DNA from: Aliidiomarina sp047920995
GTDB lineage: Bacteria; Pseudomonadota; Gammaproteobacteria; Enterobacterales; Alteromonadaceae
Direction of reading: 5' to 3'
DNA length: 64,000 nt
Assembly: GCF_047920995.1 (NCBI RefSeq)
Contig: NZ_JBLRWZ010000007.1
Span: 1-64,000, forward strand
Every line of letters starts with the position of its first letter. Position 1 is the first letter of the stretch. Position numbers and translations under genes: made by a program. Below the pieces are notes generated by a model. The model ran no database searches and was not told the origin of the DNA. It was given only the letters and a program-made list of their open reading frames with translations. Shown here in pieces: positions 52,160 through 61,479 of the stretch.

Positions 52160-55100
52160 TTAAGCATCGGCTAATGCCAATGCTTCTTCAACATCTACCG
52201 CCACTAAGCGCGAAACACCTGGCTCTTGCATGGTTACACCGGCAAGGTGGGTAGCCATTTCCATCGCAATTTTATTGTGGCTTATATAAATAAACTGCAC
52301 TGATTCTGACATTTCTTGCACCAAACGGCAAAACCGGCCTACGTTCACATCATCTAATGGTGCATCTACCTCATCCAGCAAACAGAATGGGGCGGGATTT
52401 AATCTAAATATGGCAAATACTAACGCCAATGCTGTTAATGCCTTCTCGCCACCCGAAAGCAGGTGAATGGTACTATTTTTCTTACCCGGAGGGCGCGCCA
52501 TAATAGTAACACCGGTTTCCAACAAATCATCGCCTGTTAGATCTAAATATGCTTGGCCACCACCAAAAACTTTCGGGAATAGCCGCTGCAAATCTAAATT
52601 CACTTGATCATAAGTAGCCTTAAAGCGTTGGCGGGTTTCCCGATCAATCTTCTTAATCGCATCTTCAAGGGTAGCTAAGGATGCTAGCAAATCTTCATGC
52701 TGGGCATCTAAATACGCTTTCCGTTCGGCTTGCACCTCTACTTCTTCAAGTGCAGCTAAGTTAATTGCCCCCAGTTGCTGAACTTTGCGGCTGGTATCGT
52801 CTAGCCGCTGTTGCCAACGCTTTTCTTCCGCTTCTTCTGGCATGCTGGCCAATACTGATTTTAGCGATACGTTCATTTCCTGCAACGCATCCAGTAAGGC
52901 GTGCCCACGTTCACGCGCTGCAGCCAACTCCATTTTTTCCGCCTGCACGCGCTCTTGCTGACGAGCAATTTGCTCCAAAACCGCACCTTGGCCTTGATTC
53001 AGAATAGCTAACTGTTCAGAAACACCCGCTAATTGCTCGCGCAGATCGGTAAGTACCACCTCAACCTCTTCACGGATCATTAGCTGTTGCGCTAAGGTTT
53101 CTTCTAAATCACCGGTATCGGAATCTTCGTCATCAATTGCTAATTCATTCAGCCGTTGCGTTAGGTTTTGCTGCTGCAACTGATTGCGTTCCTGCACTTG
53201 TTGCAAGTGCTGCAGCCTGCTTTGCAATTGTGATAACTGCAATTGTGCTTCATGCACACGCTGCTGGCATGCTTGCAGCTCACGTTGTGATTGTTGCCGC
53301 GCTGCCGCGAACTGCTCGCCGGCTTGCTGCTGTTGTTCCTGTAGTGGTGTAAATTCCGCTTTTTGCTCGCGCGCATCTGCTAATTGCTCAGCAACTAACA
53401 ACAAACGTTCCTCTTGCTGTTCTAGCTGTTCATTTAATTCCAGCTGCTCTGCAGATAACTTTTCCAAGCGCGTATTGCGTTGCTGTAATTCCCGTTGCTG
53501 CGCTTCACTGCGTTCTTGTTGCCGAACCAGCTGTTCACCAGCGGCTGTAGTGGTTTCACGCTGGTTTACAATGCGCTGTTCTTGCTCTGCAATAGCTGCT
53601 ACCACACTCTGCAGCTCTTGCTGCTGCGCCGCTACCGCCGCTTGTGCAGCCTGCTCCAACACCTGTAATTCTTGCAATTGCTGCTGCCAAGCCAGTTCCG
53701 AATCTTCTGCTGCTATCGCTTGCAGCTGCCAGCCTCGGCCAACTACGCCACCATTTGCAACCGCAACGGCAAAAACATGCGCATGTTCATGCAACCATTG
53801 TTCCGCCTCAGCGTGCTCATCAGCTAACAAAATCTGCTCGAGCAAGGGCAACTTGGTTAATCCAGGCCCCTGCGCTTCTGCTCCACTTACCTGCTGGGTA
53901 GCGCTTTGCTGTGCCGCTAAACTGTTTGCTAATGGCGCCGCCTGCTCATTACCTGCCAGGGCACGTAAAGTAAGGCCAGCAACATCCGTTGGCAGTGCTA
54001 ATATTGATGCTGCCTCGTCGTTTTGCGCTCGATCTAGCACCGGTAAATGCAGCCATGGCAGCAATACCGCCTCTACTGCTGAACGCCATTGTTCTGGAAC
54101 GTGCAATAGCTCCCGTAAGGTGCCAACAACACTACCCAATTCACTTAGCTCTTGTTCGCTCTCCGCGGTAGTGCTTGTACTACTGCGGCTCGCTAATAAT
54201 TGTTCTAGGGCTGCGATACGGCCACTATGCTGTTGCACCTGCTGCTGGCTGCTGGCCAACGCAGTATTACCTGCTTGCTGTTGCTCAATAAGTTGCCGAT
54301 GTTCCGCCTCTAGTGCGCTCAAACACTGCTGTTGCTCTTGCAAATCGTTAGCCGCTTGTTGCACCAACTGCTGTAGTGCCTCAATACTGCTGTTATCCGC
54401 GGTTGGCAAATCAGCCAGTTCGGCACGTACTGCTTGCAAACGAGCCTGTAACCGCTGCAACAAATCATGAATAGCCCGCTCATCCGCTTCCGCGATGGAA
54501 ATCTTTTGTTGTTGTTCGTTCACTTGCTCACGAATACGCTGGCTCTGCTCTTGCCACTCATGATACGCATGCTCTGCGTCATCTCGAGCCACTTCCGCCA
54601 TAGCCTGCTGCTCACGGGCAAGCTCATGCGCATCTTGCAGTTCTTCTTGTTGCGCCAGTAGCTCTGCGTGTTCAAGTTGATCGCTGTTGGCTTGTTCCTG
54701 CAGTTGGCCTATTTGTGCGCTAAGTTCATCGTGCTGGCGTTGCCGCTGCTGCTGCAACTGCCGCGTGTGCTGAATTTGTTGTTCCAGTTTGGTGATTTCG
54801 GTATTCACTCGGTAAAACTGTTGTTGCTCGTTATCAACCCGTTGCTTAAGTTCTGCTTCTTGCTCACGAAGTTCGGTTTGGCCACGCTCACTACCGCGCT
54901 GTTCAGCTATCCATTTTTGTAACTCAGCTTCTTCAGTTTGTACTTTTAATTCCAGCCGATCGCATTGCTGCTGATACTGGTTCCAACGCAACGCTTGTAA
55001 CTGAGCGCGCAACTCCCGCTCTTCAGCTTTAAGTGTTTGATAACGCTTTGCGGCGGCGGCTTGGCGTTGCAATTTCGCTAATTGGGTGCCTAGCTCTTCA

Positions 55101-55693
55101 CGTACATCGGTAAGCCGATCTAAATTATCGCGCGTGCGATTCATGCGGCTTTCAGTTTCCTTGCGCCGCTCTTTATAACGGGAAATACCCGCCGCTTCTT
55201 CAATAAATACCCGTAATTCTTGTGGCCGCGATTCAATCAGCCGAGAAATCATACCTTGCTCAATAATTGCGTAGCTGCGCGGCCCTAAGCCGGTACCCAA
55301 AAACAAATCGGTAATATCTCTACGCCGGCATTTGCTGCCATTTAGCATATAAATCGATTGCCCATCACGCGTAACAATGCGCTTTACGGAAATTTCATTG
55401 AAGCTGGCAAATTCGCCTTGCACTCGTCCCGATGTATTATCAAACACGAGTTCAACGCTGGCTTGCGAAACCGGTTTGCGCGCTTGGGAACCATTAAAAA
55501 TAACATCCGTCATGGCATCGCCACGCAAGTTTTTTGCGGAACTTTCACCTAACACCCAGCGCACTGCATCAATTACATTCGATTTTCCACAGCCATTCGG
55601 CCCCACGATGCAGGTCATCTGCTCAGGGAAAGCGATTTTCGTTGGATCTACAAATGATTTAAAGCCTGCTAGCTTTATGTGTTTTAATCGCAT
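52160..55693 (-). CDS. smc: Chromosome segregation protein SMC
   Basis: This is a 1177-residue condensin ATPase. Walker A is GPNGCGKS (31-38). Two long, very Gln/Glu-rich coiled coils flank a hinge (about 500-650). The ABC signature LLSGGEKALTALALVF and Walker B FCLLDEVDAPLDD are near the C-terminus. It loads on DNA with ScpA and ScpB, which are not in this window, to organise the chromosome. It is the SMC type rather than MukB. First gene of smc-zipA-ligA. Its Gln-rich coils produce a long Cys/Ser-rich antisense open frame that is not a gene. Confidence 0.97.
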   Translation of the reverse strand: MRLKHIKLAGFKSFVDPTKIAFPEQMTCIVGPNGCGKSNVIDAVRWVLGESSAKNLRGDAMTDVIFNGSQARKPVSQASVELVFDNTSGRVQGEFASFNEISVKRIVTRDGQSIYMLNGSKCRRRDITDLFLGTGLGPRSYAIIEQGMISRLIESRPQELRVFIEEAAGISRYKERRKETESRMNRTRDNLDRLTDVREELGTQLAKLQRQAAAAKRYQTLKAEERELRAQLQALRWNQYQQQCDRLELKVQTEEAELQKWIAEQRGSERGQTELREQEAELKQRVDNEQQQFYRVNTEITKLEQQIQHTRQLQQQRQRQHDELSAQIGQLQEQANSDQLEHAELLAQQEELQDAHELAREQQAMAEVARDDAEHAYHEWQEQSQRIREQVNEQQQKISIAEADERAIHDLLQRLQARLQAVRAELADLPTADNSSIEALQQLVQQAANDLQEQQQCLSALEAEHRQLIEQQQAGNTALASSQQQVQQHSGRIAALEQLLASRSSTSTTAESEQELSELGSVVGTLRELLHVPEQWRSAVEAVLLPWLHLPVLDRAQNDEAASILALPTDVAGLTLRALAGNEQAAPLANSLAAQQSATQQVSGAEAQGPGLTKLPLLEQILLADEHAEAEQWLHEHAHVFAVAVANGGVVGRGWQLQAIAAEDSELAWQQQLQELQVLEQAAQAAVAAQQQELQSVVAAIAEQEQRIVNQRETTTAAGEQLVRQQERSEAQQRELQQRNTRLEKLSAEQLELNEQLEQQEERLLLVAEQLADAREQKAEFTPLQEQQQQAGEQFAAARQQSQRELQACQQRVHEAQLQLSQLQSRLQHLQQVQERNQLQQQNLTQRLNELAIDDEDSDTGDLEETLAQQLMIREEVEVVLTDLREQLAGVSEQLAILNQGQGAVLEQIARQQERVQAEKMELAAARERGHALLDALQEMNVSLKSVLASMPEEAEEKRWQQRLDDTSRKVQQLGAINLAALEEVEVQAERKAYLDAQHEDLLASLATLEDAIKKIDRETRQRFKATYDQVNLDLQRLFPKVFGGGQAYLDLTGDDLLETGVTIMARPPGKKNSTIHLLSGGEKALTALALVFAIFRLNPAPFCLLDEVDAPLDDVNVGRFCRLVQEMSESVQFIYISHNKIAMEMATHLAGVTMQEPGVSRLVAVDVEEALALADA

Positions 55694-55981
55694 CGGCTCG
55701 TTTTGGGCTAGTTATTATTCTGCCACTCTCGTTATTGTTGTGCACGATTCATGATGTTCATTGCTAAATTGCTTACCTAGCGTAATGGGTATCAAAGCAT
55801 TCTTGCCTATTAAGCAATACCTGTTAAACAATACCTATTAAACAATACCTATTAAACTATCAAATCAGTGTAATGGCTAGCGCACGAATCAACAATATCT
55901 GATCCAAATCCTTACAGAAATTATATTGATGATTATTAAAATACCCGTATGATCTGGTCAGATGTCCATTAAAGGTGTTAT
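55694..55981. promoter_or_regulatory. Divergent intergenic region upstream of smc with tandem repeat
   Basis: These 288 bp contain 3.6 copies of a 14-bp repeat at 55809-55860 and no gene I can support. The remainder is AT-rich. Promoters for smc (minus) and the barrel protein (plus) must lie here, but I cannot fix them. Confidence 0.5.
55809..55860 (+). repeat. 14-bp tandem repeat (about 3.6 copies)
   Basis: Units ATTAAGCAATACCT (55809-55822), GTTAAACAATACCT (55823-55836) and ATTAAACAATACCT (55837-55850), then a partial ATTAAACTAT to 55860. Same period as the repeat upstream of hipB, and both carry an ATACC core. Confidence 0.9.
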
Positions 55982-56515
55982 ATGTCGTTTATTCGCAGTG
56001 CACTAGTTATTGCTCCCGCATATTTTTTCTCTAGCGCGGCTGCGCACGCAGCGCCGAGCGAAGAGTTCTATTTTCAAGTGCAAACCTCATTATGGACCAC
56101 CCATTTCAACCCCAAGCCTGAACATAATAATAACCAAAACCTGATTGGTTTTGAGCTGTATGGCGAGCGTTTACCGAAAAGTAACTATCAGCGATATAAC
56201 GATAGCTTCGATTACGCGCGGCCTCTGCTAGGGGCTGCTTGGTTCCGTAACTCATTTGGCCAAAAAACCATTTATGCCTACGGTGGTATTCGCCAAAACC
56301 TCGTGCGCTATGGTGAGTTGCAAACATACGGCAAAATTACCGCTGGCTTTATTCACGGGTATCGAGGCGAGTATCAGCATAAAATCCCTTTTAACCAGCT
56401 CGGTATCGCACCAGCAGTGGTGCCCATGTTAGGTGCGCAGTATCGGCGCGGCTTTGCGGAAATAACCCTATTTGGCGTATCCGGTGTAATGCTCACCGTA
56501 GGGGTAAATTTCTAG
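55982..56515 (+). CDS. Small outer-membrane beta-barrel protein (PagP-like size and layout)
   Basis: This 177-residue exported protein has a signal peptide (about 1-24, cut after AAHA). The mature part begins with an aromatic strand, YFQVQTSLWTTHFNPKPEHNNNQ, written here only as its class: a His/Asn-rich loop after a beta strand. It continues with amphipathic strands and ends in VNF with a terminal Phe, as outer-membrane proteins do. The pattern HGYRGEYQHKIPFNQLGIAPAVVP resembles a conserved group of small proteobacterial barrel proteins of PagP size (about 160-190 residues). Some of these are labelled sn-glycerol-3-phosphate transporter without good evidence. An acyltransferase role is only a possibility. 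No neighbour clarifies it. Confidence 0.7.
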   Translation: MSFIRSALVIAPAYFFSSAAAHAAPSEEFYFQVQTSLWTTHFNPKPEHNNNQNLIGFELYGERLPKSNYQRYNDSFDYARPLLGAAWFRNSFGQKTIYAYGGIRQNLVRYGELQTYGKITAGFIHGYRGEYQHKIPFNQLGIAPAVVPMLGAQYRRGFAEITLFGVSGVMLTVGVNF

Positions 56516-56659
56516 CAATCAATGCGTGTGCGCAATCGCGTAACTCTCTCCGCAGCACTGCCTAAACTAGCAATTTTCAAGCATACTCTTGATTCATATT
56601 GCGCCGATCCCTAGGCCAATTCTGTATACTGATGTTTTTATACTACACGGAGGTAGTTT

Positions 56660-57133
56660 ATGAACTATACGCTTCTTAAAAGCGCTGCGAGCCCATACCC
56701 AGAAAAAGTAAAGCAACCCTTGCAGGGGTACCAACGCAGCCAGCACATTGAACATGTTGGTTTCGTGATGGTTTTGCCGGAGCAAAATAAAGTGTATTGG
56801 AATCAGATTACGGCAAAATTGCATAACGAGTGCTGTACCCAAAACCTAATGTTCGATATCAAGCAGTTCTTACAATGGTATCAACCAGAGCAACGCGAAC
56901 TATTATCGCAATCATTATTTGTTGAACAGCAGGCATTTCAGCTAGATGTAACCATTGCCCATAATCGCCATCATTTACGTTATTGCTTATTACCGCTCGC
57001 AGAGTTTCTGCAGGGTAAAGCTGCACTGCCGCATCGTGAGAATATTTGGGTGGGGTTTGTGCGTTGTGTAGGTAGGCAGCCTCGAGCTACTCGCCTCAGT
57101 AAATTGCTGCAGGAAGCGGTGAGCAGTGCTTAA
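56660..57133 (+). CDS. Uncharacterised 157-residue protein
   Basis: I do not recognise this protein. It has no signal peptide or membrane helix. It is rich in Gln, His and Leu, with one Cys-Cys pair (NECCTQN). The middle (about residues 32-110) alternates short strands and helices in a way that could suit a PAS-like sensor fold (HVGFVMVLPEQNKVYW and later LDVTIAHNRHHLRYCLLPL), but this is a guess. It is a genuine gene: ATG follows a strong GGAGG 5 nt upstream. Its stop overlaps the convergent rmuC by 4 bp. Confidence 0.72.
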   Translation: MNYTLLKSAASPYPEKVKQPLQGYQRSQHIEHVGFVMVLPEQNKVYWNQITAKLHNECCTQNLMFDIKQFLQWYQPEQRELLSQSLFVEQQAFQLDVTIAHNRHHLRYCLLPLAEFLQGKAALPHRENIWVGFVRCVGRQPRATRLSKLLQEAVSSA

Positions 57134-58341
57134 ACCGAGGTTTTGCAGTTGTTATCATTATCTCGGGTAGTGTTATGCTCATCGTCATTGTCGTTCACTT
57201 CATCATTTAATAATTCGCGAGCAATACGTTTGCTAGGTTGCACGCCAAGCTCGCGAAACTTCTCTACCCTACTCACCAAACTACCGCGGCCAGAACTGAG
57301 CTTATTCATAGCGGCACTTAAGTGCTTATTGCTGCTTTCAATTGCGCCGCCCACTTTATCGAGATCTTCAACGAAACCAACAAACTTATCGTATAAACGT
57401 GCTGCATCACGGGCAATTTTTTGCGCGTTTTCATTCTGCTGCTCATACTGCCAAATATTATTCACTGTACGCAGAGCCACCAGTAAATTAGTAGGGCTTA
57501 CCAGCATAATATGCTGGTCGAGCGCCTGTTTAATAAGGCTTGGATCGCGATCTACAGCGAGCAGAAAGGCAGGTTCAATGGGTACAAATAGCAACACGTA
57601 ATCTAAGGTACGAACCCCTTCAAGCTGTTGATAGCTCTTTTTGCCGAGATCACGAATATGATTCCGTAACGAAGTTACATGCTCACTTAGCGCTTGCTCA
57701 CGCAGCATATCGGTATCCGCATTAAAGTAACGCTCGTAAGCCGATAGGGATACTTTCGAATCGATAATTACATCTTTATCTTGTGGCAAATGCACAATCA
57801 CATCGGGCCGATAGCGCTTACCATCATCATTACGATGTTGGCTTTGCGTACTGTACTCATACCCTTCGCGCAAACCTGATTGCTGCAGAATTCGTTCCAT
57901 TACCACTTCGCCCCAGGCGCCCTGTTGCCGGGTATCGCCTTTTAATGCACGAGTAAGCGCTTCTGCTTCCGCCGACATTTGTTGATTCAGTTGGCGTAAG
58001 CTAAGAATTTCTTGCTGCAAACTACTACGCTGTTTGGTTTCATCACTAAATTGCTGAGCAATTTGCTGGCGAAAGCCCTCTAGCTGCTTATTTAGCGGAT
58101 TTAACGTGCTCGCCAGCGAACGCTCTTGGCGCTGCTCAAGTGCAGAGGTTTTCTGCTCAAAAATACGGTTGGCCAAGTTCTCGAACTCAGTTTGCAAACG
58201 CGCTTCACTGCGCTGCAAGAGCTGCAACTTTTCGTCCATAAAGTGTTGCTCACGACGGGCGGCACTGCGCATTATCAAAAAGGTAATCAAGCAACCTAAC
58301 GCAATACCCGCCACCGTACCGATGGCCAACCATTCAATCAT
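57130..58341 (-). CDS. rmuC: DNA recombination protein RmuC
   Basis: This 403-residue protein is thought to limit inversion recombination at repeats. An N-terminal membrane segment (about 5-26) leads into a long coiled coil (about 30-130). The RmuC nuclease-like domain follows, with GAWGEVVMERILQQSGLREGYEY and VIVHLPQDKDVIIDSKVSLSAYERY. A polar Asp/Asn-rich tail ends it. Its ATG directly abuts the fumarase stop (TAA-ATG), so the two are co-transcribed. Confidence 0.95.
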   Translation of the reverse strand: MIEWLAIGTVAGIALGCLITFLIMRSAARREQHFMDEKLQLLQRSEARLQTEFENLANRIFEQKTSALEQRQERSLASTLNPLNKQLEGFRQQIAQQFSDETKQRSSLQQEILSLRQLNQQMSAEAEALTRALKGDTRQQGAWGEVVMERILQQSGLREGYEYSTQSQHRNDDGKRYRPDVIVHLPQDKDVIIDSKVSLSAYERYFNADTDMLREQALSEHVTSLRNHIRDLGKKSYQQLEGVRTLDYVLLFVPIEPAFLLAVDRDPSLIKQALDQHIMLVSPTNLLVALRTVNNIWQYEQQNENAQKIARDAARLYDKFVGFVEDLDKVGGAIESSNKHLSAAMNKLSSGRGSLVSRVEKFRELGVQPSKRIARELLNDEVNDNDDEHNTTRDNDNNCKTSV

Positions 58342-59853
58342 TTAAGCATCCATTTCCGCTATTTTAACTTGCCATATTGCTGGGCCCGATTCATGGGCAT
58401 TGTTACCATTGCTATCTACCGCTACGGTAACCGGCATATCTTCTACTTCAAACTCGTAAATAGCTTCCATACCTAAATCGGCAAAAGCCACTACTTCCGC
58501 TTTTTTAATTGCTTTCGCCACTAAATATGCAGCGCCGCCAACAGCCATCAAATACACCGCTTTATGCTCGGCAATACTGGCTACCGTTGCTTGCCCACGT
58601 TCAGCCTTACCAATCATGCCGATGATGCCTGATTTTTCCAGCATTAAATCGGTAAATTTATCCATGCGGGTTGCTGTAGTTGGGCCTGCTGGGCCTACTA
58701 CTTCATCACCTACCGGATCAACTGGGCCTACGTAGTAAATGAACTTGTTACTGAAATCTACTGGCAACGGCTCGCCGTTATCAAGCATGTCTTTAATCCG
58801 CTTATGAGCTGCATCGCGGCCAGTAAGCAATTTTCCGCTCAATAATACTGTTTCACCCATCTTCCACTCCCGCACATCTGCTGCGGTAAGGGTATCAAGG
58901 TTCACTCGGCGCGCGTTATCCCCTACTTCGAAGGTAATATCAGGCCAATCTTCCAGTTTTGGTGGCTGCAGTTCTGCTGGGCCGCTGCCATCTAGGTGGA
59001 AGTGAACATGGCGCGTTGCTGCGCAATTCGGGATCATGGTTACCGGTTTTGAGGCCGCATGGGTAGGCAAAGATTTAATCTTCACATCTACTACTGTAGT
59101 TAAGCCACCCAAACCTTGCGCGCCGATCCCTAATTTATTTACCCGATCGTAAATCTCTAGGCGCAGCTCTTCTTCCGCCGTTTCTGGGCCACGTGCAATC
59201 AGCTCATGAATATCCACAGGGTCCATCAATGCTTCTTTCGCGAGTACCGCTGATTTCTCCGCAGTGCCGCCAATACCAATACCCAGCATTCCCGGTGGGC
59301 ACCAGCCAGCGCCCATTTTCGGCAATATTTCTACTACCCAATCGGCAATCGAATCACTGGGGTTTAGCATAACCATCTTGGTTTTGTTCTCAGAGCCGCC
59401 GCCTTTTGCAGCAATCGCCACTTCAATTTCGGCACCGGGAACCATATCGATGTACACCACAGCTGGCGTGTTATCTTTGGTGTTTTTACGGGCGCCAGCA
59501 GGATCGGCAACAATGGATGCACGCAGCGGGTTATCTGGGTTTAGATAGGCGCGGCGAGTACCTTCATCTACCATTTCTTGAATGGTCATATTGGTTTTAT
59601 CCCACTGCACATCCATGCCCACTTTTACGAAGCAGGTAACGATACCGGTATCTTGGCAAAGTGGCCGATGCCCTTGTGCCGACATCCGTGAATTTACCAA
59701 CATTTGCGCAATTGCGTTTTTGGCCGCTTCGCTTTGCTCTTTTTCATGCGCTTCTGCTAACGCATTCACAAAATCTAGTGGGTGATAATAGGAAATAAAC
59801 TGAAGTGCATCTTCAATGCTATCAATAAAATCTTGCTGTCGAATTGTCGCCAT
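58342..59853 (-). CDS. fumA: Class I (iron-sulfur) fumarate hydratase
   Basis: This 503-residue [4Fe-4S] enzyme interconverts fumarate and malate in the TCA cycle. Cluster cysteines are expected in RPLCQDTG, GAGWCPPGM and IPNCAATRH. The C-terminal domain holds GRDAAHKRI, YYVGPVDPVGDEVVGPAGPTT and the final IYEFEVEDMPVTVAVDSNG. It is the 500-residue type rather than the 548-residue E. coli FumA. ATG at 59853 has GAGG 6 nt upstream; an in-frame ATG at 59865 is less likely. Divergent from pabB. Confidence 0.96.
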   Translation of the reverse strand: MATIRQQDFIDSIEDALQFISYYHPLDFVNALAEAHEKEQSEAAKNAIAQMLVNSRMSAQGHRPLCQDTGIVTCFVKVGMDVQWDKTNMTIQEMVDEGTRRAYLNPDNPLRASIVADPAGARKNTKDNTPAVVYIDMVPGAEIEVAIAAKGGGSENKTKMVMLNPSDSIADWVVEILPKMGAGWCPPGMLGIGIGGTAEKSAVLAKEALMDPVDIHELIARGPETAEEELRLEIYDRVNKLGIGAQGLGGLTTVVDVKIKSLPTHAASKPVTMIPNCAATRHVHFHLDGSGPAELQPPKLEDWPDITFEVGDNARRVNLDTLTAADVREWKMGETVLLSGKLLTGRDAAHKRIKDMLDNGEPLPVDFSNKFIYYVGPVDPVGDEVVGPAGPTTATRMDKFTDLMLEKSGIIGMIGKAERGQATVASIAEHKAVYLMAVGGAAYLVAKAIKKAEVVAFADLGMEAIYEFEVEDMPVTVAVDSNGNNAHESGPAIWQVKIAEMDA

Positions 59854-59964
59854 GCCGAACCTCATTCAGGCTATTGAATACTGTGCTGAAAATTGCTGGA
59901 TATGATACTCTGTTATGCCACTCACCGCCACTGTATGCGGGTTTTGTAGATAGGAGATTTTTCG

Positions 59965-61473
59965 GTGAATGTTCCGCCTAGTGCATCTGTATTGGCACAG
60001 TTTGGTTTTTCCGCCAGCCACTTGGCGGCGCCAACCCTGCAGTTTTCTGAACTTGATTATCAGCAATTTCAAGATGCGCCGGCAGTGTTTGCCGAATTTG
60101 CTGATGAACCTTGGGCCATGTTGCTCGATTCTGCACAGGCGCAGCATCCGAACAGCCGCTACGATATTTTAGTGCGCAAGCCACATGCCACTATTCGGGT
60201 AGAGCATTGCCATAGCTACATTGAATTTCACCACGCCAATGATGGCGCTACGAATCATACCCTCGAGATTGCCACCACAGCGTTAAACCCGCTGCAATTA
60301 TTAAATTTGTGGATGCCCACATTAACGCCCACAAAAATACCTGCCCAGTTCAATGATTTACCTTTTGTTGGCGGCTTTGTCGGCTTATTTGGCTATGATC
60401 TCGGGCGCACGCTAGAGCAACTGCCAAGTTCTGCGCTTGCCGATATTCATATCGCCGATTTAGCCGTGGGTTTATATTTTCACGCCCTCATTATTGATCA
60501 TCAAGAACAGCGGGCGGTGGCCATTCATCCCGCCGGTGAGCCCCTAGCTTTTACTAAGGCAGCAGCACAGGCGCCAAAAGTAACCAACTTCCAACTTACC
60601 AGTGCTTGGCAGAGCAGCATGAGCGCCCAGCAGTACCAGCAAGGCATTGCCAAAGTACACGAATACTTACGAGCCGGCGATTGCTACCAAATAAACTTAG
60701 CCCAGCGTTTCAGTGCCACTTATACCGGCTCGCCGTGGCATGCTTATCAAGCGTTACGCAGCGCCAACCAAGCGCCATTTTCAGCGTTTTTGCAGATCCC
60801 CAATGGCAGTATTTTAAGTGTATCACCAGAGCGTTTCTTACAAACCACCAGCACAGGGCAAGTAAGTACGCGGCCAATTAAAGGCACACGGCCACGGCGG
60901 CAAAACGCTGCCGAAGATCAGGTGCAAATAGAGCAGCTACAAAGCTCAGCCAAAGATCAGGCAGAAAATTTAATGATCGTGGATTTATTGCGCAACGATA
61001 TCAGCCGTGTGTGTGCCGCTGGCAGTGTAAGTGTTCCAGAGCTATTTAAAATTGAAAGTTTCCACGCCGTACATCATTTGGTAAGTACCGTTATCGGCCA
61101 ACTTGCGCCTAACGAAACACCGTTTTCATTGCTAGCTGCCGCATTTCCTGGTGGTTCTATTACCGGGGCACCGAAAATTCGCGCCATGGAAATTATTGAA
61201 GAATTAGAGCCCCATCGCCGTTCTGCCTATTGCGGCGCCATTGGCTATTTCAGCTGCCATGGCCGTAGTGATACCAGCATTACCATTCGCACCTTAGTAT
61301 GCAGTGAGCAACGTATTCATTGTTGGGCGGGCGGCGGTATTGTGATTGATTCCGAAGCGGCTGCCGAATATCAAGAAACCTTTGATAAAGTGGCGCGCAT
61401 TTTACCTGTATTAACGGCACTAAATATGCCGGCAGAGCAGCCTGCTAACGATAGCATGCAACAACGGGTTTAA
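59965..61473 (+). CDS. pabB: Aminodeoxychorismate synthase component I
   Basis: This 502-residue chorismate-utilising enzyme makes 4-amino-4-deoxychorismate for folate with the glutamine amidotransferase PabA, which is not in the window. PIKGTRPR (PabB type rather than TrpE PIAGT), LIVDLLRNDISRVC, FPGGSITGAPKIRAMEIIEELEP and YCGAIGYFSCHG are all seen. It is about 50 residues longer than E. coli PabB (453), mostly in the N-terminal half. The start is GTG at 59965, with AGGAG 8 nt upstream. NudL follows 6 bp downstream, the usual pairing. Confidence 0.96.
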   Translation: MNVPPSASVLAQFGFSASHLAAPTLQFSELDYQQFQDAPAVFAEFADEPWAMLLDSAQAQHPNSRYDILVRKPHATIRVEHCHSYIEFHHANDGATNHTLEIATTALNPLQLLNLWMPTLTPTKIPAQFNDLPFVGGFVGLFGYDLGRTLEQLPSSALADIHIADLAVGLYFHALIIDHQEQRAVAIHPAGEPLAFTKAAAQAPKVTNFQLTSAWQSSMSAQQYQQGIAKVHEYLRAGDCYQINLAQRFSATYTGSPWHAYQALRSANQAPFSAFLQIPNGSILSVSPERFLQTTSTGQVSTRPIKGTRPRRQNAAEDQVQIEQLQSSAKDQAENLMIVDLLRNDISRVCAAGSVSVPELFKIESFHAVHHLVSTVIGQLAPNETPFSLLAAAFPGGSITGAPKIRAMEIIEELEPHRRSAYCGAIGYFSCHGRSDTSITIRTLVCSEQRIHCWAGGGIVIDSEAAAEYQETFDKVARILPVLTALNMPAEQPANDSMQQRV

Positions 61474-61479
61474 CGCGCC

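Noticed and set aside
53184..54470. 428-residue Cys/Ser-rich open frame on the plus strand
   Set aside because: It is antisense to the Gln/Glu-rich coiled coils of smc. CAG/CAA/GAA repeats read backwards give Cys, Ser and Leu codons. No ribosome-binding site and no sensible domain.
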